Source: Phoronis australis (lineage: Eukaryota; Phoronida; Phoronidae). From it: a stretch of DNA of 64,000 bases. Positions 36,201 through 46,449 of the stretch are shown here, piece by piece (positions within the stretch are counted from its first letter, which is position 1; every line of letters begins with the position of its first letter). The stretch lies in the NCBI GenBank assembly GCA_002633005.1, contig NMRA01000131.1, forward strand, positions 621,808 through 685,807, written 5' to 3'. A model generated the notes under the pieces. That model ran no database searches, had not been told where the DNA came from, and saw only the letters and a program-made list of their open reading frames with translations. Position numbers and translations under genes: made by a program.

Positions 36201-39200
36201 AATCAAGAAAAGTTGAATGAAAACTAGCTAAAAGGATCCAGACACTTGGAATTTTTAAAACAGCGAGCTTCTACATGAAGTAGGTACAGACCAGATATCA
36301 AAAAACAAGTAAGTGAACATACAATATACCCAGTTACTTCCACTTAAAATTGATCATGATTCTATCAACAGCAGACACCCAGCTTCACGTATTTAATAAT
36401 AGTTTTATTAACATATAAAGAAAATTACAAATGAGCAAAATTAAATTCTGTGAATCATTACACTCCCACTACATTTTAATAAGCCAGCTGGTCATGATAA
36501 AACCACAAACTGATTCCACTCTACAATGAGCCATATTTTGACTCCAAGTAGGATGACCAGTCAGGTATACAGAATTATTTATAGAACTTTACAGATAACA
36601 CCAACCTCAAGGTCACTGATAAAAGAAGCCAACTAAGAAACTGGTATTTCATGACCACACCCATTCATGCTAGTTTTTAATTTTCAAAAAATCAACAACT
36701 GTTAAAGAATAATACATAAATGGAGTGTAACTTTTTAAATTTTATAAAAGAACACCACCTCTTCAAGTAAAGGAAAATAAAAAATCCTTTTCAAAGTTTA
36801 TGCTACCTCGGACTACAATACCGTCAGACAATCGATTTCAACTGATGAATCAATTAAGCATACAAAACAGAGCTTTTATTGTTGTGTGTTACTTCATAAA
36901 CACACACAAAGGTAAACCATGGAACAGTTACAAGCAACATGGAACAGTTCATTGCCAAATGCTGAAAAAGTAGCAATCTGCTTCTGAGCATGGATTCAAG
37001 CTAGTTCACGCTTAAAGTTTTGCTTATAATCAAAAAGCATTAACAGGAAATACAAATACGTAGTGTGTCGCCAATATTGGACACAAGGGTGGAAAAATAC
37101 AGTGACAAGTAACACAAATATGAGGTGTAGTGGCATATGTCGAATTTTCATGGGAGACAACTCTCATGGAGCAACTAACGCAGAACATCTGATTGGGGGG
37201 CAAGTGTGTGTGTGTGTAAACACGACTGACACGGAGCAAATTGACACTGCGGCGGGCTTTTTTGACACTGGTTTGAGAGGTAGAGTGAGTTGCACTCAAT
37301 CAGTAGTTACTCCAGTTTCAACTACATGTCTTAACACAACTGGGGCAGGACCGAAAGGGATCATCTATCAATGCGTTTGCGCAATAGCGTATATAAAGGT
37401 GATACACGCTGGCATTCCACATGGCTTTGGACATTTGCTATTGTTTATGTGAGCATGCGCACACAGTATTTGTTTGCGATCTAATGCCGTGTAAATGTGA
37501 CTTAAGTGGAGCAAGTGGTGCCGTGACAACTATTCCCCGTGTAAAAACATGTATAGTGCACACCTTAACATCTCAAAGAAAAGATAGTCTAACATATAAC
37601 TTGGTTACCTTGACCCTCTGCGGCAAACAACTGACCTACCTCTGTAGACCCAGGAAACTTGGGGAAACGCAATATCATGCGAGACTTTGTGAGGTGACAC
37701 CATGTATCTCAAGCGAAGAATGAAACTTCCACATTTAGTAAGTTAGTCAAAATTAAGACAAAACTTGAGCCAAAAACTTAAGTCAAACTTAAGAAGATCT
37801 TTTTCTTGAAATGGACTTGAGACAAATTTAAATTTTATCTAAAAATTAACTGAAATTTAAGATTTGTCTAAGCTAAGTCAGTTTTCTTGGAACGGGCCCT
37901 GANTGCTATGGACGGCTGAAGTGAAGCACCCGTGGAATTTCAAGTCCGAAGTGTCATACCTTGTAGTATTTATATGTAGTGTATTGGGGACGATCAGAAG
38001 CTGAGGACGCCTGTGCATATAACTTGGTTACCTTGACCCTCTGCGGCAAACAACTGACCTACCTCTGTAGACCCAGGAAACTTGGGGAAACGCAATATCA
38101 TGCGAGACTTTGTGAGGTGACACCATGTATCTCAAGTGAAGAATGAAACTTCCACATTTAGTAAGTTAGTCAAAATTAAGACAAAACTTGAGCCAAAAAC
38201 TTAAGTCAAACTTAAGAAGATCTTTTTCTTGAAATGGACTTGAGACAAATTTAAATTTTATCTAAAAATTAACTGAAATTTAAGATTTGTCTAAGCTAAG
38301 TCAGTTTTCTTGGAACGGGCCCTGACTCCTATGTTATGCTGCCTGTGATCAGCTGATGCACTACAAAAACAATGGTGTTATGTAGTCTGTAACAATCTGA
38401 GCACTTACTCTGATGGCAACATTCCTAATGGGTGCCAAGTCTTGGTAAGAACTATGGAAGTCATCGCCCAGCCTCTGAAGCTCTTGACCAACACTTCTCT
38501 CAAGTTCCCGTCGGTCGAAACATTCTGACCGTGCTCGTGGTCGAGTTCGCACAGAAGGCACTAAGTCAGGTAAGTTTGACTCGTAACTCGACGATTGGAG
38601 GGCGCACTCCCTCAGGTGGGCCACCGCAGTACCTGAAAAAAATTCAAGGTGGTTTGAAATTGAAGCACTTTTTGATTTTTGACTTCTGAATCACTACACA
38701 AAAAAATGAGAAACTAAATCTAAAAATAACCACCTACTCAAATAGCCAATAAGGCATTAAGGGTACAATGTTTCAAATTTCCTTCAATTGTTATTTTCAA
38801 TGCAGTAGATTATCTCTGAAATGGAATGTAAAACAACATATTTCTGGCATTCAATGTTACTTACATAATTATCGATCGACTATTAGTCACAACTACAATA
38901 TCCTAGGATTCGTATGACATTTCCCAAAAGAGGTTACCATGAGGTCAGAATCCATTAACACTTTGACCAGACCATGACCCCAGCAGATCATGCTACCTTA
39001 CCTTTACAAACAGCCCATTAACAGGGCCCAAATTATAGGCTTTCACACCAACAACAGAGCTCAAATGCACAGCTGAACTTCAAAGACTCTGACTAATGCT
39101 TTTCACTACTTTGAAGTGAGATAACCATCATTATTCTCCAGAGTAGTTCACAGGTGTTTGTAAACACAGCCATAGGAGGACAAAGTATACACAGGGCACT

Positions 39201-42200
39201 GTCTGGCCAGAGTCACTACCAATGTTTCAGGGAAATGAAATGTCAGAGAAAACCACAAAGCATTGACTTTGACAGATGCCAAATTTCAACCTCAACACTG
39301 AAAGAATCCAGGAATAAAAATAGCCAGCATAAAAACCTTGCATCAGACATACATGGCCATTGAAAACACATCTATAAATAATCAATTAGCCTTGCCAGGT
39401 GGGGCTTAAAGGTAAATCAGAAAGTTCCCCCACTGAGGATAGTCTTTTGAGAGCTGACTTAGAATAACAAACTGTGAAAGACAACTGGACCAGTCAGCAA
39501 AAGCAAGACAAAGAGTTGCATGGTGACTAGTCAACATGAGACAGTTTCCAACTTTTTACCTTGTAACATGTGTCTACAATCAATAGTCAACGTGTACAGA
39601 CATGTTTAAGACATCTGTCGACAAATGGCCAAATGTTTGTGAAAGGAAAGAGCAAGTGTTTTGAGAACGGGGACAGAAAACTAAGCAGGAGTTTTGAGAA
39701 TGAATAAAAATCTGAGCAAATATCTTGTGATCTCTCAAACAGGAACTTACCTAAGAAAAGTTTGCCCCAAGACTTACTCTAAAATGGCAGTAAAAACTCA
39801 GAAATACTGATTGGAAGATAATGACAAAAATGGTTTATTAAAGAAAATAAAAATTTCCAAATCAGTTCAATTAGATAATTAGAAAATTATTAAACAAATT
39901 CAAGTTGAATGGGTCAAAACTCAGATCAATTAAGCAGTCGCCCCCTGCCCCCCTATCAAATATCTTGTTTATTTATGAGCCAGAGTTGAAACTAACAAGT
40001 GCCCCATTTTGCTAAGGACAGACTGACAAGACAAAGTTAGCAAATACAGGACAGAAAATTGTACTTTTCATTTGTCCAGACATTTGGTAATTGGAGAATT
40101 ATCTTTAGATAGCTGTACAAGCTGTTACAGAGCTTAACACATAATGAGAATGTCTAGACATAACTCAATACACCAAAACACAGCATCAGTTTTAGAGACA
40201 CATAGGTGGTAGACACACTTTGGCCCAGTGCCAGCCATTGTGCTGCTATGAACTGTCACTCACTTACACAAGGGTTCTGACACTGGCAAAATCTTAATGC
40301 ACCTTTCCAAAATCAACTTGCAAGAAACAATTATATAAACACAATGGCAATTATCTATAAATAATTAGTGGGAAATGATGACGTAAATAATCGTGTTAGT
40401 GTCGTTTAATAAACCAATTGATTACGCAGCACAATTCATATATCGATATTCAGTAGAATCCAATAGCTAAATGTTTTCTTATGGTGCGGATAACTGTGAT
40501 CACATCAAATGTGTGGAAACACCAAAACAGTTAGAGTACTATACGTTTGTTACATATCACCCAACAGAGAATCCGACAAAAATGCACCTAGTAACCCTTA
40601 ATTGCTTGATATGACAATGTTGGTTACTTGAACACGTTGTTGATCTTAAGCCAGGTGTACATTTAATCTCATTAATCTACTCTAGTGCTGTAGTGAAGAC
40701 TGCTAATAAAAGAAATAAAAATAGCATTTTGAAGATTTCCCTGCCCAAAGCAGCAAGTGTATATAAATACATTATGCCTGGCTTTTCATGTGGAAGTTTT
40801 ACAAATATGATGGCATTGCACTGACTTCACAGATATCATTTGAATGGAAGCCAAGATACACAGAAGCATAAATCTAAAATTTACACTTGAATAATTAAAG
40901 AAAGAATGAACTTAACGACACTAACAAGGTAAACAAATCAAACAGACTAAACACAGGTCTAACAGATGTTTGTTTACACTTAAGGACCAATTCTAATCTG
41001 TTGAAGCTGATATGAGTTATGAACAGCAGGTAAACTACATAAGTCAATAGATTTCATTAAGAGTTGAAAACAAACAACAAAATGCTTTCACAGAAACATA
41101 AGACATCAAGTTCCCTTACATTTGACTATTTGTCATTACTCGCACTCCTTGAATCAATACTTCTAATACTCCAACAAATCTTCATTCATGAATGTAAAGA
41201 CCATGATTTTCCGGTAAACGGAATTCACGGAATCTAAAACTTTTACATGGAATTGGAGATTTCTAACAGAATACCCATATTTCAGTAGCAGATGCACAAC
41301 TCTAAGAGCGTAATAATAGTAATAGCTGGATGTAACGTGCTTGTATTTTGAGAGCCAGTTTGATACCCGTTCTCAAAATTCGAGAACGTTATATCCGACC
41401 ATTACCCGTCATCTATTTTATTCTTAATACCAAAAATTTAGAAATAAATGTAATCCATCAAATTCATCATTCTGGCCCATTTTGGACCTGACATGTTGAA
41501 GTACTTGTTCATTCTCTCTGAAGGTAGCACTGTTTTTCCCCAGTTTTGAGTTCAACAAATACCATGGCATACAGCACTTTGTAAGAGTTCAACAAATACC
41601 ATGGCATACAGCACTTGGTAAGAGTTCAACAAATACCATGGCATACAGCACTTTGTAAGAGTTCAACAAATACCATGGCATACAACACTTGGTAAGAGTT
41701 CAACAAATACCATGGCATACAACACTTGGTAATTGAATAGAGCTCATGACACATAGTTAATAGACACTTTATGTCATGCACTATAAAATACTAAGAATGA
41801 ATTTCTCTGTTTTTGAAAACGGATAACCAGGGTCCCTACTTATGTGTACCTTACATGATATGACAAGGCCATTAAAGATTGGTAAAACATATCCCCCCCC
41901 CCCCCGCNCCCGGCATCTCACCATGAAGATTTTTATCACTCAAGTTTCGTGACAAAGAAATTTCAGCCCTATCAGATTATAGTTTTTCAAAGTGTGTGAC
42001 AAAGAGAAAATGACCTTCTATGAACAGGATCCTACAGAGTGAGGTTGGAAAATTCAATGACATTTCATGGGATTTAAGCCTTACCAACACCATCAGCAGG
42101 ACAAGGCTCGACACTAACAGTACCCCAACTGCCAGACAGCAGGAAACATTTGTTGTCTGGCATATGATATTTCCTAATAACATGCTAAGTGAGCTAAATG

Positions 42201-42965
42201 ATTTGAGCAGTAAACTTGTAAATCTAAATTCAATGTTACACAAACTTACAAACGTTTGGATGATTATTGACTAGAATGGTCTACTGAATAACTTGGGCAA
42301 CCAAGTTTTTCTTGCAGGAAAGTTTACTTGCTTGACAGGCAAAAAAAGTTATTTCAAGTCCTGTGGTACATGGTAACATTTCACAAAAACTTACCTCTGG
42401 CTGTTGGATGGACTGGCTGTTCAAAACTAAATGAACAGAAGTCATGTTCATCACCAGAGCCCAGCTGCCAGTGGACGGCCTCACTAATTACTTGACTAGA
42501 TGGTGACGGAGTCTGAGTTGCTCTGTGCTGAATACTCGCTTCACCAGGGAAATTGCCAAACATTCCCGTAGAGTTTCGGTGAGCAAGTGTCCGATGTGCA
42601 GTTGTATTTCTCCCATTGTGTTGCCGCCTCGGTATAGGTATCGGTCGAGTTACTGGGGTGGACGATTCCACCAATGAGGCACTTCCATGGTCACTTTGAA
42701 TACCTTCTCTGAAGACATCTTCTGAATCCACATTTCCACTATCTTCCAGATCAAACAGAAAATGCCCTGCACCTCCAGTGACACTGGCTGGTGAGTCAAT
42801 GCCAATCCCACTGTCTCTGTTAGATGATGACAGTCTACTAGAAAAAGGCGACTTGATGGGACCCCCTGGGGACCTGTCTCTGCTCGTCGCCTCTTTTTGT
42901 TTGAGAGACATTTCACGCAGTCTTACTGCAGAAGTGTTCATGTCCTCTTCACGTGTTTCAGTCAT
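30216..42965 (-). CDS. BH3-only apoptosis regulator, Bim/Bmf-like (316 residues)
   Basis: Predicted pro-apoptotic BH3-only protein that would bind the groove of anti-apoptotic Bcl-2 proteins. Coding exons in gene order: 42965-42395, 38632-38409, 30371-30216; joins in phases 1 and 0 give 316 residues. Evidence: (a) residues 238-253 read VGQELQRLGDDFHSSY, fitting the BH3 pattern h-x3-L-x2-h-G-D-x-F and close to the vertebrate Bim helix; (b) residues 148-155 read RATQTPSP, the dynein-light-chain (DYNLL) TQT motif that in Bim and Bmf also precedes BH3; (c) the N-terminal two thirds is Ser/Pro-rich and apparently disordered, with several SP sites and two DSG motifs, as expected of a phospho-regulated BH3-only protein. 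There is no BH1/BH2 domain and no C-terminal membrane helix; the tail is Lys-rich (ends VDKAKKP). An untranslated first exon appears to end at 44022. Codon 9 (ATG) has the better Kozak context and could also start translation. Confidence 0.82.
31240..31295 (-). repeat. Solo terminal fragment of the large ~146-bp repeat family
   Basis: On the minus strand it reads CGCCCACATATTTATATGTG then GACGCATTAT, matching the start of the 56.7-kb array (ACCCACATATTTATGTGTGG then ACACATTATG). The core is a palindrome, CCACATA-TTTA-TATGTGG. Confidence 0.6.
32721..32803. repeat. 40-bp tandem duplication
   Basis: GTCTTGTAAACATTATTAAC with the following 20 bp recurs once directly, with a single T/C difference, in the long intron of the BH3-only gene. 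Confidence 0.9.
37593..37902. repeat. Direct duplication, copy 1 (about 310 bp)
   Basis: Nearly identical to 38016-38325 (one visible difference, AAGCGAAG against AAGTGAAG), offset 423 bp. The last about 170 bp are the internal part and right end of the MITE family seen at 13732-13954, without its left end. An undetermined base follows at 37903. Confidence 0.9.
38016..38325. repeat. Direct duplication, copy 2 (about 310 bp)
   Basis: Second copy of 37593-37902, ending GGAACGGGCCCTGA about 80 bp before the BH3-exon donor. The near identity means a recent event or an assembly artefact next to the N at 37903. Confidence 0.9.
38409..38632 (-). other. BH3-domain exon
   Basis: Acceptor TTTTCAG before 38632 and donor CAGA|GTAAGT after 38409; 224 nt encoding residues 191-265. 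The BH3 core is LQRLGDDF at 242-249 with the near-invariant Leu242, Gly246 and Asp247 and hydrophobic positions Val238, Leu245 and Phe249. A basic RTRPRAR patch precedes it. Confidence 0.85.
38633..42394 (-). other. Intron of the BH3-only gene (3.8 kb)
   Basis: Bounded by donor AGAG|GTAAGT and acceptor TTTTCAG. Contains the 37-bp minisatellite at 41548 and a poly-C run with an N near 41907. No other feature seen. Confidence 0.6.
41548..41732. repeat. 37-bp minisatellite, 5 copies
   Basis: Unit GAGTTCAACAAATACCATGG followed by CATACAGCACTTGGTAA; copies begin at 41548, 41585, 41622, 41659 and 41696, with only T/G and G/A variants. Confidence 0.95.
42508..42534 (-). other. Dynein light chain (DYNLL)-binding TQT motif
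   Basis: Codons 147-155 of the BH3-only gene, reading HRATQTPSP. The known DYNLL motif centres on TQT; in Bim and Bmf it tethers the protein to dynein or myosin V motors, and the neighbouring TP site in Bim is a JNK target. Thr152-Pro153 is in the equivalent place here. Coordinates accurate to within a few bases. Confidence 0.75.
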
Positions 42966-42977
42966 TAGGTTATATTG

Positions 42978-44021
42978 CTGAAAAAGATGAGACAAGTGTA
43001 AGAAGATGTTAAATGACCTCAAAGTGGAAGAATTAGATAATCATCCATCCAAATAGCTTTACATGACCACCGAAGTGTGAATGCCAGATTACACAGAAAA
43101 AAGTCTAAATGTGAATCTCACTCACATGGATACCATGACCAATAAAATTGATATCTACTAAAATTTGAAAATAAACATAGGAAAAACTGATTTTTTTGCT
43201 TTTACAATGACGCACCTCAGCTCAATAAGTCAAAATTTCAAAAACACAGGTGACTTAGTTTAAATGCCTGGACCTATAATTGGATCTCAGGAAATTCGAA
43301 GATTCAGCAAAAAAGTTACTTTTGAACACTAACAAAAAGATCCAGAGAATATAAAAAATTCAGACAGCAGTTCACACATCTCAGGTCTGACAGGTGAATG
43401 GGACACAAGTCAGTGACACTTGGTTTATTAAAGTAACTAAGGCAAACTCAAGACACCTATTTCAGGTTTGTAACCTGTAACTGATAGAACATTGACACCT
43501 GTGGTCAATAACACTTTATTTACACATGATTTGTTTGGATACAAAGAAATTTGGATGACCTCCAAATCACAAATGGCAACAATTAAATAATAAACTCTGA
43601 CGTTTTCATGGATTTCTAACAAATATAATTTGACAAAACATAAAAGAAAATCAAAAACACTAAAGAAAAGTTTATTGATGACTTTGTGATGACAAGAAGT
43701 CACGATTAAATCCATTCGTAAAAATTTGTCACTTTGGTTAGTGACAAACAATAGAGTAATTGCTTACATCATCATTATTTGACCAGCAGTAACCAAGGAG
43801 AAAAGACCGCTACAACATCAACAAATCCCTTTAAAAGTTAATATTACATATCAAACTCGATGATATGGAAACGATCGTGAAGAAAGTAAAAATAGCAGCA
43901 AAATGATACAAGTAACGCAGTCACAATAAAAGTATTGCGTCGCCCTTTGCTCAAGCTGTCCTGGGCTGTGGGGTGATCGTCCTGGAATCAATCGGATGAA
44001 ATTGGATGGACAAGAACTCAC
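42978..44021 (-). other. First intron of the BH3-only gene
   Basis: Runs from the strong donor AAG|GTGAGT (44022/44021) to the acceptor before 42977. No coding potential; CDS starts 12 nt into the next exon. Confidence 0.45.
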
Positions 44022-44250
44022 CTTAATTACATGGAAACGAACACAGACTAGATCGCTTCGGTCTGAGAAACGTTCATAAACAAAATGAATCACTCACACA
44101 AAGTTGTACAACGTTCCCGCGAAAACTTTTCGAACAAACTATTCAGGACCGAGCAAAAAGTGGTTTGTTTTGGTCGATGATGTCATCCACGAGTAAATCT
44201 CAACCAATCAGATTGCGCATTCAAAAACAAGTCCGGACACGACGTTTTGG
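44022..44250 (-). promoter_or_regulatory. 5' UTR exon and promoter area of the BH3-only gene
   Basis: A consensus donor at 44022 marks a probable untranslated first exon. Just upstream are a CRE/AP-1-like TGATGTCA (44178-44185) and a CCAAT box in AACCAATCAG (44204-44208), both readable by either strand. The transcription start is not determinable; the area could serve genes on both sides. Confidence 0.4.
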
Positions 44251-44441
44251 GTGAAAATCTAGGAGAAACTTCACATAATTCCTAATTTTGTTGACTGGAA
44301 AGTTTTGGGTAAAATCCCATAACAAACATACCAGATAGGCTGATTATCGCAAGGCTTTTGCGATGCATACACACACAGATTCAAATTTATCACACCATAC
44401 GAGGTCACAGGTCACTCTCGCGAATTACCACGGGATTTGCA

Positions 44442-44522
44442 ATGGCGGACTTTATGGAAGTTTTGAATGCGTTTGCCGGACAGATGTACAATACTTGGTT
44501 TTCCTTGGAATCTCCGTTATAA
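44442..44522 (+). CDS. Possible short ORF or first exon, 26 codons
   Basis: ATG in strong context (G at -3, G at +4) within a GCAATGGCGGAC start typical of animal 5' exons; reads MADFMEVLNAFAGQMYNTWF and six more residues, then TAA. GT dinucleotides in phase 2 could splice to the kinase exon at 49888, but they are weak donors. It may equally be an upstream ORF, or chance. Confidence 0.2.
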   Translation: MADFMEVLNAFAGQMYNTWFSLESPL

Positions 44523-44645
44523 TTCTGTCCATAGACTCGCAGATCTCGTACCCCACTGATATCCAACAGGTATATTGGAAACTCAGATTAGTAATGTTCC
44601 ATTTAAGGGATTTTAACTATCCGGAATGCAAGTTCACCAGCCTCC

Positions 44646-44792
44646 CGTTCAGTAACGCTAGGTCTAGGACCTAGCTTAAAAGCAAGACTTTGCGATATTA
44701 CGCATGATATTGCCGTGTATTTTAAATAAGAGCACGTGACCTTGACTAGCTTTTGGCTAGGTCCTAGCGTAGGTCCTAGCATCTACTGAACG
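44646..44792. mobile_element. Small inverted-repeat element, 147 bp
   Basis: Left end CGTTCAGTAACGCTAGGTCT; the right end reads inward CGTTCAGTAGATGCTAGGAC. Both ends continue into CTAGGACCTAGC-like palindromes and the right end carries an extra GCTAGGACCTA unit, around an A+T-rich core. No target-site duplication recognised. Confidence 0.65.
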
Positions 44793-45356
44793 CACGCCTG
44801 GTTGCAGTAGAGACCAGCAGGACGAGTGATGAGACATACCGTCTTACGCAGCGCCATCTATACTGAAAAGTGACCCTATGGAAACATGATGAACGTCGCA
44901 CGGAATTCCGTGTGTGGGCATCAATACGCATGCCTTTTTCCAGAAGTGTACTGATCACATCGCCACCACTATGCCTTTATGCACTGCCACTGTACTTGTT
45001 TGGGCTTATTAAGCCACTAGATCGTATTGTAGTGACTAGTGAGACGTCACTTGACCTGTCTCACTGCTGCGCTGGCCTTCTGCCGCGCGCGCCCTCTGTC
45101 GGCATCGAGAGACGACTGCTGCTCGTCTCGGAGACTGCCGACGTTGGCTGTCCGGCCCATATGCCGGTAATGGCCAATGAGGGCGCATCATGAATATTAA
45201 TTAAGCGGCCCTGCGGCCGATACACATGTTGGGATGCAGAGCGGCATTCGATACCCAGACCACACACCTAAGCAGAACTATTGAGCTCGACCACGGACAA
45301 CTAAGATGTAAGGTAAGACACCTTTGAGGAATCACTACAGTATCATAGGGAATGAC

Positions 45357-45388
45357 CATCGCCTCTGTTGGCCCGACCAGAGGCGATG
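45357..45388. other. Perfect 11-bp inverted repeat (hairpin)
   Basis: CATCGCCTCTG, then a 10-base loop TTGGCCCGAC, then CAGAGGCGATG. It sits in a locally G+C-rich segment (about 44.8-45.45 kb) unlike its surroundings. It is not the histone stem-loop. Confidence 0.8.
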
Positions 45389-46449
45389 CAGCTCTTATAG
45401 GCGCTCCATACGCCGGAAGCTTTTCGGCGAATTATGCCTCGCACCGACTAAAACATCGAAGTCACCTCGTTATAAATACCTTTTACGCATAGAGGAACAC
45501 CTTAGGAGGTTGTCGATGTGTTTAATTCCTTCCAACTCGAACAAGTACTCCCGTTATCAAACATTTTCTTCGAGCAGTCTACTAGTTGTGTGTGGCTTAG
45601 CCGTGGTGCAAAGCTGTACACTAAATATAAAACTTTGTGCCGATGTGAGTAAAAAACTGGCCAAATAAAATATGATTCAAAATTAGTGTTCTTAAAGCTA
45701 CACTCTTCCTTGAGTAAACTAAATTATTTACCGGTGTTAGAAAAATTGGTGTTCTACTGTTATTCTCCTGCAAAAGTTGTGGAGCGATGCTTTGCGTCGG
45801 TTTTCAGTGCCAGGAAATATTGCGTCACCTGTGGCCAATTTCTTTTTTCCTGATTTGTCATTCGCGTTTTCTGCCACGAGGTTGCGCACAAATTATCTGA
45901 ACTGGTTTCCCATTTCCTTACAAGTTTTTAGTATTTTAATACCAACAAACCAAATTTCAGAACAAATTTTGGTGTTGCGAAGCTGACATCTTCTCCCAAG
46001 AGATGTCACAAAAATTTAAGAAATGGCGTGTGCTCATGTCACGAGCGCACTGTTTTCAAAATGACGTCAGACTTTTCTTTGTTAAAAAAGCGGAGAATTA
46101 TGCAAGAAAATGATGTTTATTGTATTGCTTTCCCCTTGAACAGCTGCAATGGGCAAGGTGAGTGTTGGGTGACTCCCAGATTTTACATACATCTCCACCA
46201 GTCATTAGCTCTAGATGTTGATATAAGTTTAACAACGAGGTGACGATCAAAAATGTCCAGGCTGTGTGAAATTTCGGGTTTTAACGGAGCTCAACACACA
46301 GTGGTACCTAGCTGTATTTTGACGATAGTCTTCATCCAGCTAGCTGGTTGGCTATGTGTGAGTGATCGTTAAAACATGGCTAGGAATAAAAAAATGCCAA
46401 AAATAAAGAAAACTCCCCTTTTCAGTCCATTGAAGGGCTCTTTGTGGTC

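Larger units (their letters stand above)
30372..38408 (-). other. Intron of the BH3-only gene (8.0 kb)
   Basis: Bounded by donor AGA|GTAAGT and acceptor TTTTCAG. Contains the terminal fragment of the large repeat family at 31.24 kb, a 40-bp duplication at 32721 and the direct duplication at 37593/38016. The 100-codon minus-strand frame at 33300-33599 is open and hydrophobic but lacks splice support. Confidence 0.6.

Noticed and set aside
37063-37723. Two Cys-containing plus-strand frames
   Set aside because: Overlap the direct duplication and its flank, with no recognisable motif or splice signals.
45357-45388. Histone 3' stem-loop
   Set aside because: Stem and loop lengths (11 and 10) do not match the 6-bp stem, 4-nt loop of histone messages.
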